64,000 bases of DNA from JANJUB01 sp964586225 (GCA_964586225.1 CAZPHD010000001.1:62001-126000); one strand, 5' to 3'. Positions 48,588 to 57,930 are shown, counted from the stretch's first letter. Numbers and translations: made by a program. The notes: generated by a model from the sequence alone, not told the origin.

Positions 48588-49562
48588 ATGAAGTTCCAAG
48601 CGGTCGTGTTGGTTGTTGGGGTCGCCATGTTGCTGTTTGGCTTTGCGCACTCGGGCGAGCAAGCGCGAGGCAAGTCTCAGGCTGAGAAACTCTTCGCTCG
48701 CGCAACTGCCGACGACTACATGGGAAGCGAAGCGTGCGGTACTTGCCATGCCGAGGTCGCCGAGGGATTCAAGTCATCCGCCCATGCCCCCATGATGTTC
48801 AATGCCAAACTCCCGCTCGACAAGCAGGGTTGCGAAGGCTGCCATGGCCCGGGCAATATTCACCAAGCCGACGAGAACGCCGAAGTCATCGTCTTCCGCA
48901 AGATGTCGCCCGAAGAGTCGACCGCCGCATGTATGCGGTGCCACGGCCAAACGCTGAGCGAGAACCATTGGAAGACCAACGAGCACTCCCGCGCGGGCAT
49001 GTCGTGCGTGTCGTGTCACCAGATTCACCCAACGTCGGATCCTGCCCTACCCGGCATCAAGAAGGGCAACGCCAAGGACGCCAAATCGCCGCTTTTCGTC
49101 GCCAAGGTTGACCCGAAGTCGATGCTGCGAGCGGACGAGGCCACGCTCTGTGGATCGTGCCACGGGCCCGTGCTGGGCGAGTTCCGGCATACGTCGCACC
49201 ATCCCGTCCCTGAGGGTTCGATGGTGTGTAGCGACTGCCACGTCCCGCATCCGACCAAGGATTCCAAAGTTCGCAAAGACGCGGTTAAGGGCCAATGTGT
49301 GACGTGCCATACGGAGATGGCGGGGCCGTTCGTGTTCCAACACGATCCGGTGACCGGGCACTCGGGTGATGGCTGTCAGGAATGCCACAAGCCGCACGGC
49401 TCCAGCAATCCGAAGATGCTCAACTCAAATACCCGCGGTTTGTGCGCGCAGTGTCACACCGAGAAGTTGGGCCGCCACTACCCAGGTCAGTCCTGTTGGA
49501 TTGCCGGGTGCCACGTCGCGCCTCATGGCAGCAACACCGACCCGAGGTTCCTGAAGCACTAA
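48588..49562 (+). CDS. Decaheme c-type cytochrome, MtrA/DmsE-like
   Basis: From ATG 48588 (GAGTCGAGG site) the protein has 324 residues with a signal peptide (MKFQAVVLVVGVAMLLFGFAHS). Nine CxxCH motifs are readable (CGTCH, CEGCH, CMRCH, CVSCH, CGSCH, CSDCH, CVTCH, CQECH, CAQCH) and a tenth is CWIAGCH, a CX4CH form. The arrangement, HPTSDP-type linkers and length match the MtrA/DmsE decaheme family that threads electrons through an outer-membrane barrel. The MtrB-type gene follows 11 bp later. It is first in the cluster. Confidence 0.93.
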   Translation: MKFQAVVLVVGVAMLLFGFAHSGEQARGKSQAEKLFARATADDYMGSEACGTCHAEVAEGFKSSAHAPMMFNAKLPLDKQGCEGCHGPGNIHQADENAEVIVFRKMSPEESTAACMRCHGQTLSENHWKTNEHSRAGMSCVSCHQIHPTSDPALPGIKKGNAKDAKSPLFVAKVDPKSMLRADEATLCGSCHGPVLGEFRHTSHHPVPEGSMVCSDCHVPHPTKDSKVRKDAVKGQCVTCHTEMAGPFVFQHDPVTGHSGDGCQECHKPHGSSNPKMLNSNTRGLCAQCHTEKLGRHYPGQSCWIAGCHVAPHGSNTDPRFLKH

Positions 49563-49572
49563 CGAGGAGATC

Positions 49573-51207
49573 ATGAGTTCATCCATCTGGCGCAATCTAG
49601 CATCGCTCGCAGGGGTCCTGGTCCTCGCGATGGGGGCATTCGCACAAGAGACTCCGCCTACTGAGCCCACCGAACCTGACGAAGAAGAAATCGAAATCCC
49701 CGTCCGGTGGAACTCCATTACCGTTGGCTACAGCACGTGGCGAGCGGGGGGTAGCCGAGTTCGCATGGGTCAGTTTGGCCGAGTGCCGGAGGGCCTAACG
49801 CTTGCCGAGCTGAAGTACACGAATCCGATTGACGACAGCCACCCCTACTGGCATTTGACGTGGCGCGGCACTCCGGGCCAGGACACCTATGGCTCGGGCA
49901 TGATTGGGCTGAACAACGGCCAGACGATCCTGAAAGGCAGTGTCCTCAAGCGAAGCTACTTTGCAGAGCCCAGTTGGGTGCCCACCGGCGACAGCGAGGA
50001 TCGCGTAGGCACGTTGTCTGTGTCGCATGCGATCGCCCCCAATGTTGGTGCCTTCGTTAGCTATCGTAGCGACGATCGATCTCAACGCTACGTGCCGCCT
50101 AAGCAAGCAGGGCGTGTCCGATCTCGCACCGTCGGTGGCGGGGTTGAGGGGCGGTTTGGTCCGGTTCAAGCCGGGGTGGCCGTCACGGATCGCCGCACGT
50201 TTGATGACACCGGGCGCCAACCGGCGACCCTGCAGCGAGGCATTTCCGCTCATGTATCAGGTCAGCTTGGCAGCGCACTCTCGCTTGAAGGTGCGGCGGG
50301 CTACACGCGGATTGAGCAAGCCGGTCGACCGTCGGGCGGGGTCCGTACGATGGCGATTGCGGGCAGTCTTGACCTTGGGCCGTTGACCTCGCTCCAGTTC
50401 CACGCCGGTCGCGACGATCTTGACCTCGGCGATATCGTCCGAAACGCTTACGTTCGCCAGCGATTCACGAGTAGTGCGCGATTGCATCACCGTCTGGGCA
50501 CATGGGGGCTGCAACTTGGATTCAAGCACCGCGAGGACGAGCGAGTTCGCGCCGATCGGACGTTTGTGGATGTTCCCAAGTGGAACACCTACGATGCACG
50601 GCTCAGCGGCCGCTTGAACAACGGGATTCGAGTGACGGTCCGCGGCACGTGGGATGACCTCACGGCCTCCGCTCGGCCGACGGGGACCGATCCCCGCCAG
50701 CTCTGGTGGGATGACCGGGCGATGGGCCAGATCAAGCTTGACGGCGGCAACGACGCGTTCACTGGCTACGCGACCTACACCCACCGGTTCCGCCAGAATA
50801 AACAGCGCAACGTTGAAGTCTCCTGGCAGAACTTCGCCGTCGGTGCGAGCTACCAGGTTTCGCCGACGCTCTTGGGTCACTTTGAGTGGAGCTATGACGC
50901 GGTCCGTGCGACTGGAGCTTCGGAAGGGACCAACGACACGCTGGACCTATTCTTCCCCAACAGCATGTCTCTCGCGGTCGGGCTTGATTGGGTGCCCTCA
51001 GAGAAGTATTCGCTGTCGGCAAACCTCAACCACTTTGCAACCAACAACTGGCGAGGCACCCACGTGACCTTGCAATATCGTCGGCGGATTTCCGCCGACC
51101 ATTCGCTCGATATCATCGTGGCGCCTTGGCGCTTCGAAGATCGCCTTTACGGACAAACCGGGTTCGAAACCACGTTCCTTGGTGTCCGCTACACGGTGAA
51201 GTTTTGA
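49573..51207 (+). CDS. MtrB/PioB-type outer-membrane porin of a porin-cytochrome complex
   Basis: The 544-residue protein has a signal peptide (LAGVLVLAMGAFAQ) and an acidic linker (TPPTEPTEPDEEEIEIP). About 26 alternating strands with aromatic girdle residues follow, ending in a terminal Phe (VRYTVKF), the mark of outer-membrane barrels. The decaheme neighbour and position identify it as the MtrB/PioB/Omb-type sheath. The N-terminal CKxC motif of Shewanella MtrB is absent. It would hold the decaheme protein so that hemes span the membrane. Confidence 0.85.
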   Translation: MSSSIWRNLASLAGVLVLAMGAFAQETPPTEPTEPDEEEIEIPVRWNSITVGYSTWRAGGSRVRMGQFGRVPEGLTLAELKYTNPIDDSHPYWHLTWRGTPGQDTYGSGMIGLNNGQTILKGSVLKRSYFAEPSWVPTGDSEDRVGTLSVSHAIAPNVGAFVSYRSDDRSQRYVPPKQAGRVRSRTVGGGVEGRFGPVQAGVAVTDRRTFDDTGRQPATLQRGISAHVSGQLGSALSLEGAAGYTRIEQAGRPSGGVRTMAIAGSLDLGPLTSLQFHAGRDDLDLGDIVRNAYVRQRFTSSARLHHRLGTWGLQLGFKHREDERVRADRTFVDVPKWNTYDARLSGRLNNGIRVTVRGTWDDLTASARPTGTDPRQLWWDDRAMGQIKLDGGNDAFTGYATYTHRFRQNKQRNVEVSWQNFAVGASYQVSPTLLGHFEWSYDAVRATGASEGTNDTLDLFFPNSMSLAVGLDWVPSEKYSLSANLNHFATNNWRGTHVTLQYRRRISADHSLDIIVAPWRFEDRLYGQTGFETTFLGVRYTVKF

Positions 51208-51247
51208 ATCTATCGCAACGGAGAGAAGCAACGAACGGAGGACTTCT

Positions 51248-52687
51248 ATGAGATCCCAATGGCTCATCACCTTGTTTGCGTCCGCTTCCATGATCGCGGC
51301 GGCCTTGGCCCTCCACGGCTGCGGCGGCGTGGGTGGACCGCAAACGGACACGGGTGGATTGCCTTCCGTGACTCAGCAGTTTCTAGCGTTGTTGGGGGTC
51401 GAACAACGGTCGGCCACTAACATCGGTTCAGAGGCTTGTGCTGATTGTCATGGTGGCAAGAATCCCGACGACCCAGTTTACGCGCACTGGAAAGACACAG
51501 TTCATGCTGAGAAGGGCGTGACCTGCGAACGGTGCCATGGCCCAGGAAGCGCCCACCAGGCTGCGCCGTCAAAGGAGAACATTCTCACGTTCCCGAAATC
51601 GACGTCGCCCATCGTGTGCGCCCAGTGCCACGGCCCGACGCATGATCAGTTCAACTTCTCGGCCCACGTAAAGTTGATTGCGTCGCCCGTCGAACGGGGA
51701 GTTACCAGTCCCTCGGCGATCCGGAGTTCGGCCTGTATGTCGTGCCATAGCGGTCTGTTCCGCACAATGGTTCACGATAAGGAAAAGAAACTCGCTGATC
51801 TGACTGACGACGAGATCAAGTGGATTGCGGAGAACACGATCACCGGTTCGCCTCACTCGGCGTCGTGTGTCACGTGCCACAACCCACATGCCAAGACGGG
51901 CAACTTGACGGATGAAGGTAAAGAAGTCATGCTTCGCAAGAAGAACTTCAACACCGACACCACCAATGTTGCGCCAGGAACAACGCCCGAGCAGTTCGTT
52001 AACTTCGACCACGGCTGCGCACAATGCCACAACGGTCGCGGAACCAATCCGGCGGACAACCGTCTGGAAGCAGGAACCGCCCGGCCGAGCATGCACGATA
52101 GCAATCAGTACAACATGCTGATGGGCTTCGGTGCCGTTGAAGGATCGGGTCCGGTTCAGCGAAACACGGCCCACGCCACTGCCCCCGGCCAGTGCACCAA
52201 GTGCCACATGCCTGACTCGCGGCACACCTTTACGGTGAGCTACGACAAGGGCTGTGCTCCGTGCCACACCGCGGCGGATGCGGCGGCTCGTGCAGGTCAG
52301 GTCAAGTCGGAGATCCTCGGTCTTCTCGTCGCGCTTCGAACGCGAATGGAAGGCTGGGCCCGGACAAACCTTGGTGACGAGGATTTCTGGGATTACACCT
52401 CGGTGATCCAGGGCGAAGGCAAGACCCCGCCGAACCAAGCGAACGTGCCGATTGAAATCAAGCGGGCACGGCACAACTACTACTTCGTGATTCGCTCGGG
52501 CGACTACGGAACGCACAACGCTCCATACGCCAAGCATATCATCGGAGTGGCGAACACCAACCTCGACGCGCTCAACGCGCCGCAGGCGGGTGCCTCTCGA
52601 CTCAGCAATGACGAGAAGTTCCGGTTGATCGAGAATCATCGGAAGCGAGCAAATCAGGCCGAAATGAGCCTGCCTGAGAACCAATAA
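51248..52687 (+). CDS. Octaheme c-type cytochrome lipoprotein, likely cell-surface
   Basis: The 479-residue protein has a lipoprotein signal ending LHGC (Cys25) and eight CxxCH motifs (CADCH, CERCH, CAQCH, CMSCH, CVTCH, CAQCH, CTKCH, CAPCH) between about residues 60 and 340. The C-terminal 120 residues contain a heme-free helical region (LVALRTRMEGWARTN). Following an MtrA- and MtrB-like pair, an anchored multiheme protein is expected to sit on the outer face and pass electrons to minerals or other acceptors, as OmcA/MtrC do. The ribosome site is GGAGGAC. Confidence 0.9.
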   Translation: MRSQWLITLFASASMIAAALALHGCGGVGGPQTDTGGLPSVTQQFLALLGVEQRSATNIGSEACADCHGGKNPDDPVYAHWKDTVHAEKGVTCERCHGPGSAHQAAPSKENILTFPKSTSPIVCAQCHGPTHDQFNFSAHVKLIASPVERGVTSPSAIRSSACMSCHSGLFRTMVHDKEKKLADLTDDEIKWIAENTITGSPHSASCVTCHNPHAKTGNLTDEGKEVMLRKKNFNTDTTNVAPGTTPEQFVNFDHGCAQCHNGRGTNPADNRLEAGTARPSMHDSNQYNMLMGFGAVEGSGPVQRNTAHATAPGQCTKCHMPDSRHTFTVSYDKGCAPCHTAADAAARAGQVKSEILGLLVALRTRMEGWARTNLGDEDFWDYTSVIQGEGKTPPNQANVPIEIKRARHNYYFVIRSGDYGTHNAPYAKHIIGVANTNLDALNAPQAGASRLSNDEKFRLIENHRKRANQAEMSLPENQ

Positions 52688-52697
52688 GAGACCCCTA

Positions 52698-52726
52698 GGG
52701 CCGTGCTGCGAAAAACAGCACGGCCC
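52698..52726 (+). terminator. Intra-cluster hairpin between octaheme gene and ccmF
   Basis: A perfect 11-bp stem (52698-52708 with 52716-52726) closes a CGAAAAA loop 11 nt after the octaheme stop. No T-run follows. It may be a partial terminator or stabilise the upstream mRNA and so lower ccmF expression relative to the cytochromes. Confidence 0.6.
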
Positions 52727-52741
52727 CAACTTAGGAGAACC

Positions 52742-55132
52742 ATGTTTGAAGTCGACCCGCACAACCTCGTAACTCCGCCTGCGTGGTCGATGGCGCTCGG
52801 TTCCACCGGGCGCGCTTTGGTCATCGTTGCCGCCGTGCTCTTCGCGCTTTCGGCGATTTCCTGGTTTGTCGTGCCGAGATGGAGCAAGTTTGAACGCGTC
52901 GGCGCGTGGTCGTTTACCGCTGGCTCGCTCGCCCTTTTCGGGACGTTCTTGAGCCTCGCCACGCTCTTCGTGGCCAATCGCTTTGAGTTTGCCTACGTCT
53001 GGGGCCATGCCGATACCAAGAATGCGATTCCTTATCGCATCGCCGGTATCTGGTCGGGTCAAGAAGGCAGTTTCCTCCTTTGGGCAGTTTGCGCGGCGCT
53101 CTTCGGCTTGCTCGCCGTGCGCCGGACCCAAGAGTTTCGGCGTTGGTTCACCATCGTGTACGCGCTTTTCTTGGGCGCATTGTCCAACATTCTGGCGTTT
53201 GAGTCCCCCTTCAAACTCAACCAGTTCGAGGGCCAGACCTTTGTGCCGGTCGAGGGTATTGGTCTCGCCCCGTCGCTTCAGAACTACTGGGTGACCATCC
53301 ACCCGCCGACGATCTTCTTGGGCTTTGGGTCGCTGACCGTGCTGTTTGCATTGGCAATCGCCGCGATGGCTCGCCGCGACTACGACGAGTGGCTGCCGAT
53401 CGTGCGGCCCTGGGCCATTATGTCGGCGACGCTCGTGGGGGTTGGCCTTTGCATGGGCGGCTTCTGGGCCTATGAGACCCTGGGCTGGGGCGGATTCTGG
53501 ATGTGGGATCCTGTTGAGAACGTCAGCTTTGTTCCCTGGTGCTTTGTCGTCGCCTTCATCCACGGTGTGATCGTGCAAACGACCCGCAAGACATGGCGCA
53601 TGGCAAACCTGTTGCTTGGGGCTTTGCCCTTCCTGTCCTTTGCGTACGGCACCTTCTTGACTCGCTCCGGATTCCTCTCGGAGGCGAGCGTCCACAGCTT
53701 CGCCGAAATGGACCGTTCGGCGCTCAGACTTCTCGTGGCGGTGATAGGAGCGTCCTTCGCCGGATTCTTCGGGCTATGGCTGGTTCGGGTCTTCCAAGCC
53801 CGAAAGCATGCCATGCATGCTGACGAGGCTGGCGGATTCTTCCGCCGCGAAGTCTTCTACTTGATGGGAGCTTTGCTCCTCGTGCTGATGGGTCTCGCGA
53901 CCGCGATCGGCATGAGCGTACCGCTCTTTATGGCCATGGCCGGCAATGAGGCCAAAGTGGTTGAAGAAGCTCTCTACCACCAAGTGCTCTCATACGTTTT
54001 TGTGCCGCTCATGATCGTCATGGCGATCACCCCGTTCGTGAGTTGGCGCCGGATGAAGCCGGGTGAGTTCTGGGGCCGGTTCTACACGTTGCTTTGTATC
54101 GCCGTCGGCCTGACGGGTCTAACGCTCTTCGCGACCGTCGTGACCCCCGCGCGCTCCTTCATAACGCTTGATCCGACATTGACAATGTTCGGCGGACGAG
54201 TCAAAGGGCTTTGGTTCCTGCTGATCCTAGTTGGCCTCTGCTATATGGTCTTCGCCGCCAACGTCTGGCGTGCCGCGGAACTTGCCAAGCGATCTAAGCT
54301 TGGCACGATGTCCTTTGTATCGCACATCGGTATCGCCGTGCTCATGGCGGGTCTGATTGTTTCGCGAGGCTTCGAGCAGCACGGAAATGCGGTCGTGATG
54401 CAGGATCACCCCGGTCGGCTCCTGGGCTACGAAGTGCACTACAAGGGCATGACGTCGACCCTGACGGACCGCAACAACCAGGTGCTCTTCGAGGTGCGCG
54501 ATCCGCATAACAAAGGGGCGCTCCTTTTCACCGCCAGCCCTGGCCTCTACAACGTTCAACAAGGTGAACAGACGAACTCGATGGTGTGGCCGCACGTCCA
54601 GCGCGGCATCCTCCATGACGTGTACTTCTCGATGGGGCCACCCCAGGATCGCGCGAGCCAGGATGTCAACGTTCCCGAGGGCAAGGCCGTGCGGATGGGT
54701 GAGTTGACACTGACCTATGAAGAGATGGTGCGCGAGGGTGAAATGGGCTCCACAGGAACGCTCTTCGGAGCAAAGATCCGGGTCTCAGGGGGCGGTCGCG
54801 AGGATGTCGTGATTCCTAAGCTTGAGATCGGCACCGGCGGCGAGACCATTCAGCATCCCGTCGAGTTGGACACGAACATGCAACTTGTGATGACGGCGAT
54901 GAACGCCGCGGATCGCTCGATAACGCTTCGAGTGCAACTGAATACCCCGATCTACCCAATCGAGATTTTCCACAAGCCGCTGGTCGCGCTCGTCTGGATG
55001 GGCACTGCCATCATGACTTTTGCGGGATTTGGCGCAGCTTTCTACCGTAGATTCCGCCGCCAGGAAAAACCTGATATGGTGGAGTCAATTGAATCGGAAT
55101 CTGATGAGCGTCCGCTCGTCAAATCATTGTAA
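52742..55132 (+). CDS. ccmF: Cytochrome c heme lyase, CcmF type
   Basis: From ATG 52742 (TTAGGAGAACC site) the protein has 796 residues with about 15 membrane segments. The blocks GIWSGQEGSFLLW, GWGGFWMWDPVENVSFVPW (the WWD-type heme-handling motif) and a C-terminal periplasmic domain (HPVELDTNMQLVM) identify CcmF. It attaches heme to CxxCH apocytochromes. The cluster also has CcmE, but CcmA, CcmB, CcmC and CcmH are not visible. Length is longer than typical CcmF (about 650) because of the periplasmic tail. Confidence 0.92.
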   Translation: MFEVDPHNLVTPPAWSMALGSTGRALVIVAAVLFALSAISWFVVPRWSKFERVGAWSFTAGSLALFGTFLSLATLFVANRFEFAYVWGHADTKNAIPYRIAGIWSGQEGSFLLWAVCAALFGLLAVRRTQEFRRWFTIVYALFLGALSNILAFESPFKLNQFEGQTFVPVEGIGLAPSLQNYWVTIHPPTIFLGFGSLTVLFALAIAAMARRDYDEWLPIVRPWAIMSATLVGVGLCMGGFWAYETLGWGGFWMWDPVENVSFVPWCFVVAFIHGVIVQTTRKTWRMANLLLGALPFLSFAYGTFLTRSGFLSEASVHSFAEMDRSALRLLVAVIGASFAGFFGLWLVRVFQARKHAMHADEAGGFFRREVFYLMGALLLVLMGLATAIGMSVPLFMAMAGNEAKVVEEALYHQVLSYVFVPLMIVMAITPFVSWRRMKPGEFWGRFYTLLCIAVGLTGLTLFATVVTPARSFITLDPTLTMFGGRVKGLWFLLILVGLCYMVFAANVWRAAELAKRSKLGTMSFVSHIGIAVLMAGLIVSRGFEQHGNAVVMQDHPGRLLGYEVHYKGMTSTLTDRNNQVLFEVRDPHNKGALLFTASPGLYNVQQGEQTNSMVWPHVQRGILHDVYFSMGPPQDRASQDVNVPEGKAVRMGELTLTYEEMVREGEMGSTGTLFGAKIRVSGGGREDVVIPKLEIGTGGETIQHPVELDTNMQLVMTAMNAADRSITLRVQLNTPIYPIEIFHKPLVALVWMGTAIMTFAGFGAAFYRRFRRQEKPDMVESIESESDERPLVKSL

Positions 55133-55142
55133 GGAGAAACGA

Positions 55143-55469
55143 ATGAAACGACTACTCACCGTCAGCATGATCGCCGGTCTCGGGGCACTTGCCATGGCGT
55201 TCGCGCCCATGGGTAAGGTGTTCGAAGAGCACTACAAGGTCGCCAAGGGTTCGACCCTCAATAAGGCCGCATGTGCCGTGTGCCACGTGTCACCTAAGGG
55301 TGGCAAGCTAAACCCGTATGGCCTCGACATGCAGGGCGAAATGAAGAAGGCGAAATCCAAGAAGCTGACGCCGGACATCCTCAAGGCACTTGAGGGCTTA
55401 GATTCGGACAAAGACGGCAAGAAGAACGTCGAAGAAATCAAGGCTGACTCGAACCCCGGTCAGAAGTAA
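55143..55469 (+). CDS. Monoheme cytochrome-like protein with EF-hand loop
   Basis: The 108-residue protein has a signal peptide (MKRLLTVSMIAGLGALAMAFA), a single CAVCH heme site, and a C-terminal calcium loop in DSDKDGKKNVEEI. The text AACAVCHVSPKGGKLNPYG resembles small monoheme/EF-hand proteins encoded with multiheme clusters. It lies 10 bp after ccmF and abuts the CbcL-like gene with no gap. A role as a periplasmic electron carrier is likely but not proved. Confidence 0.85.
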   Translation: MKRLLTVSMIAGLGALAMAFAPMGKVFEEHYKVAKGSTLNKAACAVCHVSPKGGKLNPYGLDMQGEMKKAKSKKLTPDILKALEGLDSDKDGKKNVEEIKADSNPGQK

Positions 55470-57407
55470 ATGAAGGTCAGGGGGAGTAGAACTCGAAGTT
55501 CGCAGGAAACGTCGCTCGCGCGTCGGCTATGCGTTCCTGTCGCTCGTCGACTACTCCCCCTCCTTCTTGCCATGACGCCCTTCGTTTTGGTCGGCGTGTT
55601 CGCTCAGGACTTGATGACCCAGCCCGATTTGGGTATGGCGCAAGAGCGCTCAGAAGCCAATCTGGCCTGCATGAGTTGTCACGATCCCGAGACCGAATCT
55701 GCACCCGCCGTGCACATGGCGGCGCTTGACAAGTCTCCCCACAAAGAGCTGGATTGCACAAGCTGCCACTCTAGCTACACGCCCGAGTATCCACACACGG
55801 AGGAAATGAAGGCCGAGAAGCCGGACTGCGCGTCCTGCCACCCCGATTCTGCCGATGCGTTGATGCTCAGTGTCCATGGGAACATCAAGGACTTTCCTGA
55901 AGATGCTCCGACCTGCGTCTCTTGTCACACCACGGGAACCGATGCCCACGCGGTGGTGCGACCCAGCGAAGGCACGCGCAAGGAGCGCGTTAAACTCTGC
56001 TCCTCATGCCACAGCGATGTCGCGAAGATGGAGCGCCACAACGTCGACACCGACGCAGTGCCCTCCTACGAAGCCAGTTTCCACGGCAAAGCCCTGTTGC
56101 GCTTTGATCGCGAAGACACAGCGATCTGTACCGACTGCCACACCGGGCACAGCGTCTTAACCTCCACTGACCCTAAGTCAACGACGCATCGAGATCAACT
56201 GACGAAGACCTGTGGTACGGCCGGTTGCCATGTTGGCGCTACCATGAACTTCGCGAACTCAGGCTTCAGCCACTTGCATATTAGGGTGAAGAATGAGCCG
56301 ATTCTGACGGCAACTGAGTGGTTTTTCAAGATTCTTACGTTTAGCGTGCTCGGGCTTCTGTTGCTCGGCATCTTGTTCGACATGCGGGTTGCGCTGTTCT
56401 CGAAGAAGCCGAGTGGTGTGTCCGCGCCGGTTGTAATCTTCGTCGCACTCGGCTTCGCAACCTTGATCGCCTCCATCGCGTTTGCCGTGTTTGCGAACCC
56501 CGTCGGCTACTACACCACGATCGCCTCGGTCGGCTTTGGCATCCTTGCCGCCGGGACGCACGTCCTGACAAAGAAGAAGAAACCGAAGGTTGAGGGCGTC
56601 AAGAAGTATCAGCGCTTCACAGTTTCTCAACGAATTCAGCACTTGCTGACGATCATCACCTTCACCCTGCTGGTGGTAACAGGGATGCCGATTCGCTACC
56701 CCAACAACGACTTCTTACACTCGTTCTACATGTCGATGGGTGGCATGGAGGTGATGCAGATGGTCCACCGTGTTTCGGCGGTCGCGCTTATCGCCGTGTG
56801 GATCTATCACACGATTGAGCTACTAGTGAAGTGGAAGCGAGCAAACTTCAGCTTCGATTCGTGGACGATGTGGCCGCGGAGGCGCGATTTTAGCGACCTC
56901 GTGGGAACAGTTAGGTATCACCTCGGCAAGACCGAACACGCGCCGTCTTACGATCGCTTCCAGTTCCGCGAGAAGTTCGACTACTTTGCCGTTTACTGGG
57001 GCATGCCGATTATGGTGTTTTCGGGGCTCATCCTTTGGTTCCCAGTGTTCTTCGGTGGTTTCCTTCCGGAGATTGGCATCCCGCTCGCTTACATCGCACA
57101 CACTGACGAGTCGGTTTTGGCGTTCCTAACGATTGTGACGTGGCACTTCTACAACACTCACTTCAAGCCATCAAGTTTCCCGATGAACCCCGTGTTCATC
57201 ACGGGCACGCTCACCGAGGAAGAGATGAGGGAAGAGCACGGCGACGAACTCAAGCGAATTCAAGCCATGGAAGCGGCGACCGCTCCTGAAGCTACTGAAC
57301 CGGTGGGAGAGGAAACGCCGGAACCCATGGAGGAGCCCGTCGAAGCGGATCCACCGCTCGAAGAAGGCCAAGACATACCTGACGCAGAACCCAAGGACAA
57401 AGAGTGA
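55470..57407 (+). CDS. Multiheme cytochrome c fused to cytochrome b, CbcL-like quinol oxidase
   Basis: The 645-residue protein has an N-terminal signal/anchor, then a periplasmic domain with seven heme motifs (CMSCH, CTSCH, CASCH, CVSCH, CSSCH, CTDCH and CGTAGCH, the last CX4CH; residues about 65-250). From about residue 270 there are membrane helices of a diheme cytochrome b of the formate-dehydrogenase-gamma/HydC class with ITFTLLVVTGMPIRYP, MVHRVSAVALIAVWIYHTIEL and VTWHFYNTHF. The tail is acidic and disordered. This layout is that of Geobacter CbcL, which oxidises menaquinol and feeds periplasmic cytochromes. It starts directly after the previous stop. Confidence 0.9.
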   Translation: MKVRGSRTRSSQETSLARRLCVPVARRLLPLLLAMTPFVLVGVFAQDLMTQPDLGMAQERSEANLACMSCHDPETESAPAVHMAALDKSPHKELDCTSCHSSYTPEYPHTEEMKAEKPDCASCHPDSADALMLSVHGNIKDFPEDAPTCVSCHTTGTDAHAVVRPSEGTRKERVKLCSSCHSDVAKMERHNVDTDAVPSYEASFHGKALLRFDREDTAICTDCHTGHSVLTSTDPKSTTHRDQLTKTCGTAGCHVGATMNFANSGFSHLHIRVKNEPILTATEWFFKILTFSVLGLLLLGILFDMRVALFSKKPSGVSAPVVIFVALGFATLIASIAFAVFANPVGYYTTIASVGFGILAAGTHVLTKKKKPKVEGVKKYQRFTVSQRIQHLLTIITFTLLVVTGMPIRYPNNDFLHSFYMSMGGMEVMQMVHRVSAVALIAVWIYHTIELLVKWKRANFSFDSWTMWPRRRDFSDLVGTVRYHLGKTEHAPSYDRFQFREKFDYFAVYWGMPIMVFSGLILWFPVFFGGFLPEIGIPLAYIAHTDESVLAFLTIVTWHFYNTHFKPSSFPMNPVFITGTLTEEEMREEHGDELKRIQAMEAATAPEATEPVGEETPEPMEEPVEADPPLEEGQDIPDAEPKDKE

Positions 57408-57414
57408 AGAAAAC

Positions 57415-57801
57415 ATGAGACAAGGCGCACTGATATCTGGCATCGTCGCGGTCGCCGCGACCATCGGGCTTACGACCGTGTTCGTCAAGAACGCAAGCCC
57501 CTACATGACCGTCGCGGAGGCCATGAAGAACTCGAGCGATGTGCATGTAGTCGGCGAGTTGGTGCCGAACTCGCTCCAACTCAACACGCTTGGCCGAGAG
57601 ACCAAGTTCACGCTGAAGGACGAGACCGGAACGATGTCCGTCATCTACACCGGGCCGCCGCAATCAAACCTGTCGAGCGCGACTCAGATCGTCGTGATCG
57701 GCTATCAGGAGAACGGCGTCTTCCACTCGAAGCAGATGCTCGTGAAGTGTCCTTCGAAGTACGAGAGCGAACAAGAGCCAACGGCGAAGATGCCTGCGTA
57801 A
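57415..57801 (+). CDS. ccmE: CcmE heme chaperone, CxxxY type
   Basis: The 128-residue protein has an N-terminal anchor (about residues 7-25) and an OB-fold (VHVVGELVPNSLQL, FTLKDETGTMSVIYTGPPQ). The covalent heme site of classical CcmE (HxxxY) is replaced by Cys112-Pro-Ser-Lys-Tyr116 (CPSKY). The CxxxY form is known from archaea and sulfate reducers (system I*). It would pass heme to CcmF in the same cluster. It starts 7 bp after the CbcL-like gene. Confidence 0.9.
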   Translation: MRQGALISGIVAVAATIGLTTVFVKNASPYMTVAEAMKNSSDVHVVGELVPNSLQLNTLGRETKFTLKDETGTMSVIYTGPPQSNLSSATQIVVIGYQENGVFHSKQMLVKCPSKYESEQEPTAKMPA

Positions 57802-57869
57802 GGGTTGGCTCGGGTTGGTTTGGGTTAGTTCGGATTCGCTCGGATTGGTTTGGGTTGGCTCGGATTGGT
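57802..57869 (+). repeat. Decamer tandem repeat, left arm
   Basis: About 6.8 copies of a degenerate 10-bp unit, consensus CGGRTTGGYT, run from 57802 to 57869 directly after the ccmE stop. Its reverse complement recurs at 57931-57980. Confidence 0.8.
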
Positions 57870-57930
57870 ACGCGGGATGCCCTCAGTCTCGCTCCGCGGC
57901 GTAGCTCGGCGAATGAACCAGTAGCTTCGA

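Noticed and set aside
51569..53695. A 708-codon open frame on the minus strand
   Set aside because: It lies across the octaheme and ccmF genes, whose families are clear, and its own sequence is Arg/His/Gly-rich low-quality text with no motif.
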